Shown here piece after piece: positions 50,365 through 62,700 of a DNA stretch of 64,000 nucleotides; position 1 is the first letter of the stretch; every line of letters begins with the position of its first letter. The position numbers and the translations under genes are program-made. Source of the DNA: Ceratorhiza oryzae-sativae (Eukaryota > Basidiomycota > Agaricomycetes > Cantharellales > Ceratobasidiaceae). The notes beneath the pieces are model-generated. The model had not been told where the DNA came from and did no database searches. It saw only the letters and a list, made by a program, of their open reading frames with translations. The stretch is taken from contig JARWMV010000245.1 in the NCBI GenBank assembly GCA_030998015.1, positions 248,001 to 312,000 of the forward strand, given 5' to 3'.

Positions 50365-52790
50365 ATGCCTCGCCGTGACAAAAACTACTCAAACTATGAA
50401 CACCCTTCTGTCTATTCGCCCATGTACCCGTCGACGTACCACACTCCAACTGATAATTATGACAGGCCTTCTAGATCCAGCCAAAGATCGCCGGATCACG
50501 CACGATTTCGTAATGTCCACAACTACACGAGCCCGAGCATGAGGCACGAGGACGGTCGCTCATACAGACGAAGTAGGCCACCCTCTCCAGATAGACATTA
50601 CGAACAGGCGGAGACTGGGTATCAATACCCGATACCATCTTTACCACGCTACTCGAGTACAACTTGGGCGGGTTACTCGAATCCAACTAGGGCGGCCTAC
50701 TCGAGCCCAGCTCAAGCGCGCTCTCGGAGCTCATTCAGATCTCAAGCTGGTGAAGAAGTGTTGTATAGATATGATGTTTCCAACGGTGACGGGGATCCAC
50801 CGATTGCCTCTGCTCGGCGCTCTCCCTACAGACCTCACTCTGCATCTTCGTTCAGATCGCGCTCTTCAGCCAGAGCTCATCTCGACAATTTGTTTCAGTA
50901 TGAACGCCCGAGTCCATCTTTCAGAAACGGCGAGGCCGACTACCTATTCAGTTCCCGCTCTGGCAGCGTGCCCAGAAAACACTCTCAAACCTCGTTGCAA
51001 TCCCGCTCCCGACCCTCGTCTCGCTCCGGCCACCACTTCGGCCTTAGCCGTGCCCCAACTCCATCGCCACCACGTTCTCCGATTATGAATCGATCTAGGC
51101 CTCCTTCGCCCATTCCGCTTAGATCTCGCTCTCGAACTGCGTCTCGAGCTGCGACTCCAGTCATCATTGTCGATGATCTGTCCACGACTGATTCAGAGAG
51201 CGTGGAGTATGTACGTGAATTCGTCAGGCACAAGGGTGAGTTTATAGGAGGTGGCTGAAATAATTAGCTTGGGTCGCTCTAATAGTTTGTTTGGTCATGT
51301 TGTGCTTCGATCATCCACCGCTTGTCGCGTACAATCTCTGCAACATTTGGGACTACTCAGATGTCATAAGCAGTGCTATGGTTCGTTGGAGTTGCCTTTA
51401 AGGTGTCAATAACCTATTCTCATCCGTATACTTTCATCAATAGCCAATTGAAGAAGTCATCAGGCACCTGGCCTACCATGGATGTCCAAACATAACCCAC
51501 GACCTGACGTACTATGATCAAACACCCCACTCGCGGGGTGGGTTCGGAGACATCTATCAAGGCATACTGCGTGGAAGAACTCGAGTAGCCTTGAAATGTC
51601 TTCGCCCGTATATCGAAGACACCGAAAACAATCGTAGAGAATTGAAGGTGAGCATACAAAAGTGAGGTCGATTCATATCTACTGAGATTGGGGTCTGTGG
51701 CTTCCGGTAGCGTGCAGCGCGGGAGCTCTATGTTTGGTCCCGATGCCGACATCAGAATGTTGCTGAGGTTCTGGGCTTTGTCGAATTTCGAGGGCAGCTC
51801 GCGATGGTATCTCCTTGGATGAAATTAGGGGCAATCAATCGTCTGAAATTCCCCTTGCTGGCCGATCGCTGTCGATTGGTGAGTATCTCGACGTTTCGAT
51901 CTGAGCGATCTGGTGGTGCTCATCTCGATCATCGCTGCTTAGTGTGTTCAAATTACAAAAGGGTTGAAATACCTTCACAGAAAAGGCATAGTGAGCCATT
52001 TCATCTCATACTTGGCACCCGTTGAGCCACACTCATGGTGCGTTAGATACATGGCGACCTCAAAGGAGTGCGTCCATGCTGTTTGGTTGAAATAAGCACT
52101 TAGCTAAAGCCTCTGCGAAGGCTAATGTTTTACTTTCTGACGATAAAGTTGCAAAAATAACAGACTTTGGGGACGCCGTTCTCGAGAGTAGCACGTTGAC
52201 CTTTACTAAAAGTTTAACTACAAGATGGACTGTCCGATGGGCGGTTTGTTGATTTGTCGTATTCGTTATGTCTCCGGCTTATGATCATTTTTCGCAGGCT
52301 CCGGAGCAGCTGCAAGAGCGTACTCCACAAAGTCTGGAAGCGGATATATACGCGCTCGGGATGGTGAGTCTACTTGTATGCTGATAGACGTACATATGGC
52401 TGAATGAATCCTGAAAAGACTATATTAGTATGTTGCTGTCGCTGGATGGACTTGCTGTACACACACTTACAAAGCCCTGTGACGTCCAGGAAGTGATGAC
52501 TGGACAAGTGCCATTCGCCCATATCAGAAAGGAAAGCGCCATAATAGGAGCGGTCCTTCAGGGTCAGACTCCCGACCGACCCGAACACGTGATTCCGACC
52601 GCAAGCCGTCAAGGGGATAATCTATGGTCGCTGCTTCTCGCATGCTGGAGCTGGAAGCCGGAAGGTAGGCCGAAAGTCGGTCACGTTGCGGAAGTTGTGA
52701 GTATATGTGATGGATGCGCTTGGCTATTTCTCTCACAATTGTTTCCAGATGAATTGGATCAGGCCGCAAGGACTTGAAATCTCGCGCTAG
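50365..52790 (+). CDS. Protein kinase (TKL-like, HGDLKG type) with long disordered N-terminus
   Basis: Eleven exons: 50365-51235, 51286-51380, 51444-51647, 51711-51878, 51943-51990, 52047-52067, 52121-52243, 52298-52363, 52419-52427, 52490-52696, 52749-52790, exactly 617 aa. Residues 1-290 are Ser/Arg/Pro/Tyr-rich and low in complexity (many SRS-like steps). The kinase domain covers about 340-610: glycine loop RGGFGDIYQG, VALKCL lysine, AARELYVWSRCRHQNV, catalytic loop HGDLKGAN, ITDFG, WAAPEQL and DIYALGM, then GRPKVGHVAEV. HGD in place of HRD is usual in this expanded Agaricomycete group. The catalytic loop sits alone on a 21-nt exon, and TIL on a 9-nt exon. Joining the N-terminal part to the kinase is supported by splice phase but could be two genes. 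Substrate unknown. Confidence 0.82.
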
Positions 52791-53785
52791 CCCGATTACC
52801 CAATGCCATATCAGTCTAGGGAATACAGCAGTATACCAATTGTTTGAGAGTGTGAGAGCGGCGAATGAAAAGAGAGGCCAGGGTCCCGAGATGGGTACAG
52901 TGCAGGAGAGGAGTACTAGCGGCCAGCGATATTGGATCCACATGTACTATACCGGCTGAGAAAACGCAGGAAGACGTGTCGGCTTTATATTTGTGCTAGG
53001 GAAGTTGGAAGACCATGGTTATTGTGCCAAGATAATACATCACCTCTTGAAGTAAGACTGTGGCCTATTCCGATTATTCTTATAGCCTTCAGTTTTTCTT
53101 TTTCTTTTCGTAACCGGGTTTTTATTATCGTTAGAGGCGTGGCCTCATGGTTCGATACTACTTAGTACCGCAAAGGGAAAATTCAGAGTGCGGGAAACAA
53201 AAGAGAAGAGAGACATATCACGAGAGTATTACCTGAGCCATCAGTTGTCTACTGCTTAGCCCAATGTATACATAATCCTATCGATAGCCACGCGGTGATT
53301 AATTTGTTTTGGCCAAGCGCAGACACCATGGTGGTTCTACTATGAATCCGTTATGGAAACTACAGGGTAGGAGGCCTCCCCAAATGCTATACCACCACCT
53401 AGTTGCTCCAACTATCACGAATCCGGGTGCGAGACCAGTAGTTGACTCAGTACGTCAAGGCCCGAGGCTGCTTGCCTGGCCAGAGAGGGAGAGGGGGCTA
53501 CTCGCGATAGCACCCGGGTGAAGGAACTCACACGATGGAGCGTCTTCAAGGCACCCAACCCAGCCGCTTCACACGGCACCTTGAAGACGCTCGGTTCCTT
53601 GAGGCATAGGTGTATGAATGGCCTTGCATGAATCACTTTCACCGTGCATCTGATGAGCAAAGCCTCGCGAACGAAAGGACGTAGACCCAAACAACTGAAC
53701 AAACACGGAGTACAATAACGCGACGTGTTCGGGGTATATCATAGGTGTTTCCGAACAGCTATGTCATCGGGTTGTCCAACCAGAC
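52791..53785. other. Intergenic region between convergent kinase and haspin genes
   Basis: About 1 kb without a gene. The only structure seen is the inverted repeat at 53521-53600, listed separately. Confidence 0.5.
53521..53600. repeat. Inverted repeat able to form a hairpin
   Basis: Perfect 14-bp arms GAGCGTCTTCAAGG (53538-53551) and CCTTGAAGACGCTC (53579-53592) enclose a 27-nt loop. A second pair, AAGGAAC (53521-53527) and GTTCCTT (53594-53600), extends the stem beyond an uneven internal loop. It lies between two convergent genes and belongs to no exon. A terminator-like hairpin, small RNA precursor or transposon relic are all possible. Confidence 0.7.
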
Positions 53786-56560
53786 CTAATAAAATCCACT
53801 TGTACCATTTATCCAATTACACTGAAGCCCCCACCGAACTACAGCGCTAGCGGCTTCAAGCTTTGGTCCTCCAACTTCGCCCATCCCCTTGCAAGACTTG
53901 GTCAACGCGAATCTACCTGCTCTTGTGACACCAGCTCCACCGAGCTTTGCTACTGAGGCGCCCAACACACTCTCGATTTCCATCAGGCACGCGCACGCTC
54001 GCGACTCGGCTTCCACATCTTCGGCAGTATGGTACCGAGAAGTGATGGTATCTGGTTTGCGGAGCCCCTTGGCCGCTAAAAGCTGATGCACGAGATAATG
54101 GAGCCACTGCAATTTGACTTAGTCTGGCGATTGGCTCAGAAAGGGCGACATATATGCGCACCATAACATTTGTCAGAGGTCGGTACTCTGCCCACCCATC
54201 TCCCCGACCCAAACAATGCGCCTTCATCATTCGATAAATATCAAACTGATAATCGCCCTGTCCCTCGAATATTTCAGGCTCGAGCTCTGTGTACCATGGT
54301 GCCGTTGTATGCGTATCCATTCGGGACAAGCCAAGGTCAATCAGCGTGACCTTGACTCTAGATTTCGATTTAGGGAGCGTTTGGATCAGGATCTGACCCC
54401 AGTGCAAGTCCCGATGCTCGAATTGAACTAGTGATTCAGCTTGGGCGAGCGTCTGTGTAACCTGCCAAAAGATACTGAATGCTGTTCTCCAGGAGGTCCG
54501 AGGGACAAAGGTGTAGTGTTCGAGGTCGGGTCCGCCATCCGGAAGAATAAGAAGCGTGTACAGCTGTAGTGGTGAGAAGGAATCTAAAAAAGTAAATTAG
54601 GATTGGGGTGGTAGGTTGAGATCGATAGGATGTACCTGGACGAATGCTTTCTGAACCAAACTCTTTCTTGTATGCATCCCAGAGCTCCAAGAGTTCTTGG
54701 GGGTAAGATCCTCGCACAACATGTGCTCTACCAATTTTTCTGCCTTAGCACTACTTGTCTCTGAACGAGAGCCCAGTGGAACATACTTCACAAGCTTGAT
54801 AAAGCCATCCTGAATCTCACCCATCGCCCTCGTTACCGATATCTCCTTTTCCACATCTTCCATTTCGCTCACACAGGGCCCTTCTGTGTCTGCAACTGAA
54901 CTGTCCATCTTTAGAGGGACGATCTTGACCACAACTCCCCCTAGTCCAAACACCTCTGAATAGCTTGCTTCACCAATTTTTCGCCATCGACGACGGGACG
55001 AGGAAGGGTAGAGCGCGTGGACGTCGTCGGTAGAAAATGTCGAGACAAACGCATCAAAGTCTATCGGTTCCGATTGAGAACACGCCGAGAGCAAGTTTTG
55101 TAGAGCAGGTGAGCTAGCCGAACTCTCGCCCTTAGGCTTGGGTCGAGGTGGAGGTCTAGTTTGAGCTTGTTGTTTGGTGGATGGCCGAGGATGGGCGGTG
55201 CTGGAAGACGCTTCAAGTTCGGGCTGCAGGCGTATTGCCGGCTTAGTTGGTGAAGCTTTGGTTTTTACTTTAGAGCTAGACTGTTTAGTTGACCTAGCTC
55301 TGGTAGCATTGGCTCGGCGATAACAGGTTGCTTCTCTGCTAATTTCTTAGTCGGGGAAGTGGAAGGTTGATTCTTCTGAGTTACAGGTTTTGACTTTTTT
55401 CGAGGCAAGGGTATTTCCACACTCATTATGCTCCGCCTCGACTTTGACGGAGCCAGGGGAATGGACTTCGCTGACACCAACGAAGGCCTCTGTGTGGACG
55501 ATGACTCTGTCGGAGGCTCTCTGTTTGCGAGCTCGGGCAGGCCTATTGGCGGTTTAGTCTCGTCAGGTCTAGTTGTAGTGTAAGGTGGAGTTTTAACGGG
55601 CTTGGAAGGTCCAGGTTCGGATTTAGTTCGACTTGGGCCGGGAGGTGGTGGGGGCACGGTCTCCGGCTCCTTCTCTAGCTGTGCAACAGCATCCAAAAAC
55701 GCCATTTCATCCTCCGAGTCGACCGGACTCGGTAAATCGTCTTCGGGAGAGAAGGGGCGTGGGGAAACGGGAGCCGCAGGAAAGGAACCCCCGCTCGACC
55801 GACCGTGAAAGCCGGGGGCTGGCCCTCCGCTTAGTCTGGAGCGGACAGGAGGGGAACCAATCATGGCATATTGTCGTGTGAGGGGTTGGAGGGAAGGACG
55901 TCGGGTGTGATGGGCTCCTGAATCAGATTCGTCTGAAAGGACTAAAACGGATGGTGGTTTTCGGGCCGGCGTTCGTTGGGTGCGTGCAGGAACAACCGGA
56001 GACAGCCGTCGGGTTGCATGCATCGGGGGATACCCTCCCGGAATAGAGGTAACTAAATCCTCCGAAATATCGGCAATTCGACTCTGGTGTGACTTGGATT
56101 TGGCCTTTGGCTTTCGAGGTGACTGCCTCTTGGATCGCGATGGGGATTTAGCGAGATTGGAAACAGGTGCCAATGGCCGAGCTCGCTTCTCCGCCCGACG
56201 CTGTTTGGGCGAACCTCGGATTTTGGGCGACGACGCAACTAAGGGTTTACGTTTTCTTGGTTTGGCTGGAGAAGATGATATGGACAACACGCTCAACTCG
56301 GCGACCAGATTTTCTTTCTTGTTTTTCGCGATAGACTTTGACGAGAAATTTTGACCAGATTTTTTCGCCGATGTGGCAGAATTTCTCGTTGTTCGAGTCT
56401 CGACTGGAGATATCACGCGAACGCTAGACGAGCTCTCAGACAGCGGAGAAGTAGGGGGCGCTATCCATTCCTGTTCTCGGCTAGGAGTGTACAAGCGAGA
56501 AGCAGATACAATCGCGGTCGACCGCCGTCCATAAGTGTTTACCCGGCGAGTTTGGAGCAT
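53786..56560 (-). CDS. Haspin-type histone H3 Thr3 kinase
   Basis: Mitotic kinase that phosphorylates H3T3 to recruit the chromosomal passenger complex in known species. Exons 54636-56560, 54162-54583, 53786-54106, 889 aa. Residues about 1-480 are basic, Ser/Pro-rich and disordered, with KR clusters suited to nuclear import. The atypical kinase domain has KIGEASYSEVFGL and VVVKIVPL, VRGSYPQELLELWDAY, LYTLLILPDGGPDLE, the catalytic loop FEHRDLHWGQILI, and LIDLGLSRMD in place of a DFG motif (haspins usually have DYT). The haspin C-lobe follows (DYQFDIYRMM). Two single-base losses, about 55314 and 54720, break the frame; allowing for both gives exactly 890 codons including stop. The start ATG lies 139 bp from the proposed start of the divergent gene at 56700, so the two share an intergenic promoter region. 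Confidence 0.88.
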
Positions 56561-56699
56561 ACTAGCTAAACGGTTAAAAGTAAGAGAATGTTTGTTTGTT
56601 GATTGCCGTGTCTCATCTCACGTGGTTTACGAAGTGGCTGTGCCTCTTGTGTCATCTGTCTGTTTGTAATTACATTATACACGTCGACTATCAAACCGC

Positions 56700-57555
56700 A
56701 TGGTCGCGAACTCAAACCGCCCAGAGGGAATCGGGGAGACGGGGAAGGAAGGAAAAAAAGAAAATCAATCACGAAACCAGGGAGAAGTTAGTCATAGGCC
56801 TGTTACCGCGAGTTAGTGACCCGTTCCAACCCACCACCCCGTCTGACTTCGGCCGCATATATCAAGATGGATTTAAGCCTGGGGAAGAGACGGATATCCA
56901 ACTGCTGCTTCGCACGTATTACACAAGCGTAATCGCACTTAGGACCCTCCCTCCCGAACTCATTATCCACATATGCCGGCTCGCCGACTTTGTCTCACCC
57001 AGACCAGACCCCCAGGCCTCATCTTCGTATCAACACAAACCTAGCAGATACCAAAAAACCGTCTTCCGCACAAGCGAAGCGCGCAAAATCGTCCCTTGGT
57101 TCCGCACACCAGCCCTATCCCATACCACGCTCCGTACCGCGCAGCGAATCGAATTCCACGTGTGCTCACATGGATCATATCCGGCAAGTCGATCTTTCTC
57201 CGCCTACACGTTCTACGCCAACTCTTTATCGACGACCCAGCGCCGTGTGCCCTGGCGAAACTTCAGCCTTCGGCTCGTCTCCCCCACGCGTCCGAAACAA
57301 GTGAAAACTCGCTGGGACGATTCACCCCTTAGTTGGCCCTGCTTCGAGGACTCAACGCTTCCGCCCGATGCGGAACCTCAGCCAAGCGATCCAGGTGTGG
57401 TAGTTCTAGACAGGAAACACGAGCTTTGGGAGTGGGCAGAGGTGGGAGATTGGGTGGAGGTGACTGTTCGGGCGCATTACAGTTGGGAGTTGGCGAGCTT
57501 TAAGCTGGATGGAAGTCTGCGGGTTTTCAATTGGTGGGACCGTCGACGGACATGA
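56700..57555 (+). CDS. Diverged fourth member of the F-box-like tandem family
   Basis: The frame shares the family pattern seen at 36.6-40.2 kb: LLLRTYYTSVIALRTLPPELIIHICRLADF near residue 75, an aromatic middle, LWEWAEVGDWVEVTVRAHYSW and a final VFNWWD. It lacks the family's single intron and has a longer N-terminus. The continuous frame to 57555 contains no ATG. The ATG at 56700 comes into frame only if the seven-A run at 56753-56759 is one base too long, which would give 284 aa. The start is therefore uncertain. It sits divergent to haspin and convergent with the TMEM135-like gene, whose stop codon is only 50 bp away. Function unknown. Confidence 0.6.
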
Positions 57556-57605
57556 TGAGACTAATTCAGAAGCGGACAGAGTAGAGGTGTATATTAACCG
57601 TAGAA

Positions 57606-59791
57606 TTAATTTGGGCCGACAAATTGGTACAGCACACGTCGAACGAGGCCAGATAGATGTGTCGGGCTCGTCTATAATCGATCCTGTCATAAGGCTAATA
57701 TTAGGATTTGATGAATAACGCACCTGATAAGTAGCCATAACCATACCCATCCCTACCGCGCTCAATAGGTTCTCGCCACCAGGGACGATGGGAACCCATC
57801 CCCTTCTCCGCATCACACCCCATGCACTCTCCAAGCCCCTTGGAAGGACGTACATCGCAGCTCGCCTCTTCGGCGCTTCTCTTCGACTAGAAGAGACAGC
57901 CCTGACAACAGCCCGCCCAGCCAGAAAGATCCTCGGGAGATGAGTGCGAAACGAGCACCGGGAGAGAGGTGTTTGAGGCGTGGGGAGAGGTATAAATTAT
58001 GTTTGATGCAAAAGAAAGCTGAATATGTGAAAGAAGACGTTGAGTATGCGAAAATCGAGACGTATAAAAAACGCACTTTGGTAAATAACGACAAAAACTC
58101 CGAGAAATGCTGAGCTCCGGGCAGTTCCATATGCAGTCCGGCTCAACATCTTCCCAGGTTGCCTCATAAACTCACTGCGCTTAAACAAGAGCATTGGAAT
58201 AAAGTGCAACGCTCCGTAAATTGGCGCCATCCATGCCGAAACAGTTATAAACCTATCCAACGGGACAGAGCAGCACGAGTCAAAGAATGGATGCACGGCC
58301 TCGCTGGAGTAAGGTTAGAAAATGTTGATGAAAACAAAATTAGATAAGTTGGCCTACCAGGACGCGAACCTCGGCCCAAAATCGCCTCTTTGGGCAGCTT
58401 CTAGCTGTGCCTCAAGAGCAGCCTTATTTCCGGGTGTAGTCCGCTATAATCCCCCATTAGTCTCAAGGTACCCACAACCGAGCACCAAAATAGACACACC
58501 TTCCAGCTGATCAGACGCTTAACGTCCTCCAAGTCGAACGTGCCCTTTCGAACCAAATCATGGTTCATGCTCACTGCTTCCGGCGGAACCTTGGAAGCAG
58601 TCTGGATCCTGTGGTCAATGGGTGAATACTCAGCCAGAAATGAGCGGTGTGATTCATACCAAACCCGGTAACTCCGGGGGATCGTATCTGGGCTGAGCAA
58701 GAACGCATAGAGAATTTGGCCACAGCTGCGTGGTTGGATAATTTGAGTGAGAGGTATGGTTATCCGGACGTTGCAAAAGTTCACCATAGGCTGAAGACCA
58801 TCACATCTCCAAACGGGATTCTAATCCCGAATCTGCCTGACCAATAGTTGTATGAGCCTTGCAACCCACTGCCCACGCAACACTGAGTTAATTTGAATGT
58901 TTGGGCGAGACCCAAACCACTAACCGAACGAATAACTGTTGTGCAATCGTCAATCTCCTCCCTTTCGCTTCAAAGGCAACAGTCAACCCCGCTATGCCAC
59001 CGGCGACCAACGCATGCCATCTTGCTACTGGTTTGCGAACAAACACGTCTCGGCTCGGAGGCTTTTGCTCTTGCGCTAAAGCATCCTCCGCCTCTTCCCT
59101 GTGTTCTCGTTTGGTTTTCATGTATATCGGAGAGTTTGTACCGCCGGGTGTATCTTGGCCAGGTGTTGAATCTGGGGGCGTATAGTGGAGTATAGAAGGA
59201 AGTTGTTCGTTGGGTATAAGTGGGAGGCTGTTGAGTAGGAACTTGTAGACCGCGACGAATCCACCGATCATGGCCGCGAAACGAAATGAATCCGTGCCAA
59301 AGAGCGCATTGCGAATAAGAGCGAACTGGACTTTCCTGCATGGAATGATGATGGGCTTGATTGAGTTGCGGCGAAATGGTACACTCTCACTTGGGTGTAC
59401 GAAGAATTTTGAACAGGAGAAGGAACACGTTGACTCCGGAGCGTATACCAAAAGCCAGAGTTCCAGCGCCTATGCACCAGTCCAGATACATTTATTTGGT
59501 GTTCGAATGAAATATCTATGAATAAAACGTACGTTTTCCGCCCCTCCATGCATGAGCAAGACATTCCGCTATAGTCTCGAGCTCTGTGGGACGTTCACCC
59601 CTGTCTCGCCATACCAGCCTCCTTGCCTCTCGCCTCAGCTCTTGATCCTTTGCGAGCGCAACCAAATTCTCAAACGAGCGCGTCGCCATGTGAATTGGGG
59701 TTTTGGGCGTCCATGTGCCAGGTGTATGAGATGGCGTAACCTCAGAAAAAGGACCGAGCGAGTGATGATGAGTGAGCTCTGGACGAGTCAT
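57606..59791 (-). CDS. TMEM135-like multi-pass membrane protein
   Basis: Nine exons: 59533-59791, 59391-59469, 58925-59335, 58785-58868, 58500-58725, 58358-58443, 58077-58303, 57724-58018, 57606-57671, 577 aa. The pattern fits TMEM135-type proteins, linked in animals to peroxisomes, mitochondria and lipid handling, with distant similarity to Tim17-like folds. It shows ECLAHAWRGGKR|AGTLAFGIRSGVNVFLLL, AGGIAGLTVAFE, YAFLLSPDTIPRSY, a Cys-rich VHPFFDSCC segment, WMAPIYGALHFIPML, LGGLLSGLSLLVEEKRRR and ELxMYVLPRGLESAW, with end motif HLSGLVRRVLYQFVGPN. Several glycine-rich hydrophobic helices are visible. One missing base at 57855-57858 separates EL from MYVLPRG; with it counted the length is exact. 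The start could be 39 codons earlier; 59791 was preferred because the upstream stretch is hydrophobic but not family-like. Confidence 0.8.
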
Positions 59792-62700
59792 ATTATCTAG
59801 ACGCTCAAATATCAAGGCGATGATAGAGTAGAGACCAAGAGGAAGAGCCAAGAATGCGGGGTGTGGTTGGGCCGGCAAAGGCAGGTCCCTCGTTTGCCGA
59901 GGTATCACGTGGAATGCTGGCTGGATGAATTAGCGCCGGCGCCTCGTTTCGGAGCGGACATATAGCTTGCTCAAACCGAGGCCTTTTGATCGCTCTGCTC
60001 GGGACTATTGAGTGTCTCGGCGTTAGACGACGCCCCTGACCGCACATGTGTTCCATGGCATTCGTAGGTCCGTCGGTATGTTTGACTTGATTCCTCGCGC
60101 GCACTGGACCTAGTCACTCATCCTGGTCGAAGCTGTTGAATTTGGGGCGGCAATAAGCCCTCCGCGACGTGCCCTCTGTACCGCACCACATGAGACAAAC
60201 TTACGGGAGCTTCAAATGCGCAAGATATCGAGGATTGGCTGCCCGTTTAAAAAGCGTTTGGCTTAACAGTTGAAAAACGTCGCTACGAGGCAAGTTCGGC
60301 TCTGAATTGTAACATTCAAGAATTCACGCTTCAGTGCTCAACAGCGACACCACGATGTGATGCACGAAGCATCTTGCGCCAAAAAATTTGATCCTCTGAG
60401 TCACCTTAGTGGGCAAAGAAGGGTTTGGCTCTTGAGGGGCAGGCCAACAGCCTTGATTCGATTGTGGAGGCTTTCATACGCACTAATACAATCAACACGT
60501 TGCTTGTTCAACAATATATCGTTGGGCATGACTCATTCCCTGCGAGATTGATTTTATACCTCCCACAAATGCATACCAACCTCCACGAAGGATACGATGT
60601 GCCCAAGCTTTTCCCGTTCGACAATATATCGTGCTCAGCCAGCCCCGAAAGTGGGCCCTTTTGTTCATTGCTAGCGATAGAGTCTATCTAGCTTCTAATA
60701 AATGCTAGTTGCGGGTTCAATGGCAATCTTTCGTTTGGAACCCCCGCCTAACCCAAATTGTTGAATATCTATACCCATTTCATGGCTCCACTTCGATCCG
60801 ATCGCAGAATTCTATTATTGATCGGCTGGTGAAGCGATCGCACACTCATGTCATCGACATTGATCATCAAAACTATCCCAAAATATACTTATTAGCATCT
60901 GTCACGTAGGGTCCAACCACTGTCGTCGGCAATTGGCGTCAACCCAGTGGTCCTCTTGCGGACGCCGAGTATCCTTTGTTGGAGGAGTACCAGGCTTCCG
61001 ATATCCCTAAACGACCAGGTTACTTGCGTATATCGAAGCGAACGACACAGATACATCACGGTCATACTTATGTAAACCCCTGACTACCTTCTCGACTGAC
61101 TCCGCACTAGGAATTTCATTCAAACAAACGGCTTTTCACATCTGCAGACGTCTTTGCCCACTCCTATACTCTGGTACTCTCGGCTGCAGTGTCAAATTAG
61201 ATGACACGCCACGATGGCCGGCTCACAAGACGGTGGGGAAAGTGCGCACGTTTGATGACAGAGCTTCACTGTAGAACTCTCTGTTCGACATAAGCGGTAT
61301 CGAGGCAGGTAGGAAATGCAGGTACGTCGAGTAGGTGAAGTAGCGCTTCTCCTTGGATTTTGGATGATGAGTAATATCCGGGTGCAATATTATAGGATAT
61401 TCGCTTCAAGGACAACAGGATCATGTGCAAGATGCCTGTGTCAAAGCTACCCTCAAGTATGCCACGTTCACTGAAATATCATTCAGTTATCTTTGTAAGG
61501 ACCTTGTCTCAGTCGACCGTTCTCCGTGTCTAATATCAAAGCACGAAACACAGACATTATCGTGCAGGTAAGAGGCCGATGACCCCGGAAGGCGAAGCTC
61601 TGTCGCGGACGCAATGCCGACACTCAGCAATCTAGCTTGGTTCCAGTCTCTGGTGCATCCCCAATAATCACTAACCAATCGGAGAGAAAACTCAACAAAG
61701 GTGTTAATACACCCAGATCCTCAAAACAGAAACAACGTTCCGCCATTCCGCCAACATTTTAGCCAGACAGGTTCGGAATCTTTAAGCAAGGGGCTGGTCA
61801 AGGGTGCAGCTACCACTGCTTTTGACTTAGCACTTTGGCCCATTGGAAATTATCAATCATGAATACTACTTTGTCTAGGCCAACGTTGAAATGATTCGGC
61901 CGAGCTCTTCATTCGTTTTATGCATATTCTTAGAAAGCATTGCGTCCCGAGGGCCAAGGAGACCCCTGATAACCATTCAGGCGATACGCGCTCGAAGCCT
62001 GTTTGACTAATAGGTGAGGGGAGTTATCGCTTAGTCACTCCAGGGGTTGGCTATGGTTCTGCAGATCAGTTACCCGCAAGAGCGATTCGCGCAACATGTG
62101 TCACAATATTACTCCAACCAACGAGAATGGTCAACATCCACTCAGTGAGCCGGTCGGCACAAAGGTCATGTGTACTCCCGTGGTATCCAATGAACCCAGC
62201 CTGTTGGTTGAGTACCACCCGAGGTCGTGTTCTAAAGCACGTGCTGCCGTATTCTTAAGATAACTAGGCTCTCCTAATGCTTGGCATCGTCTATCGCTTG
62301 TTCTATCTACGAGCGGAAATCTCGTATCTCAAATGAAATTTGAGTTTCGTAGACATCGGATAACCTAGGGGAATGCGATGATATTCCGTAAAGGCACTTC
62401 GATGGCCACAAGGGTGAATGCCTCAAGTACTGCCGCGCATATACATTATAATAAGATTCGGCACTCAAGTTGTTCAGTCCCTGGCAACTTGGTCCATACT
62501 TTGGTATATAAGACTAAATATCAGCATGAATTTCTACATTGATCATATCGTCTGGGCTGGAAATCGGGCTATCGCACTTCCTACGTTTCGTTAGAAGTAG
62601 TCATGGTATCGAATACCGTCCCCGGAACGGACGACGTTAGCACCGGTGCTAAAGGTTTCTTCTGTAATCAGCCCTGCACCGGTCGCCACAATACCGACTG

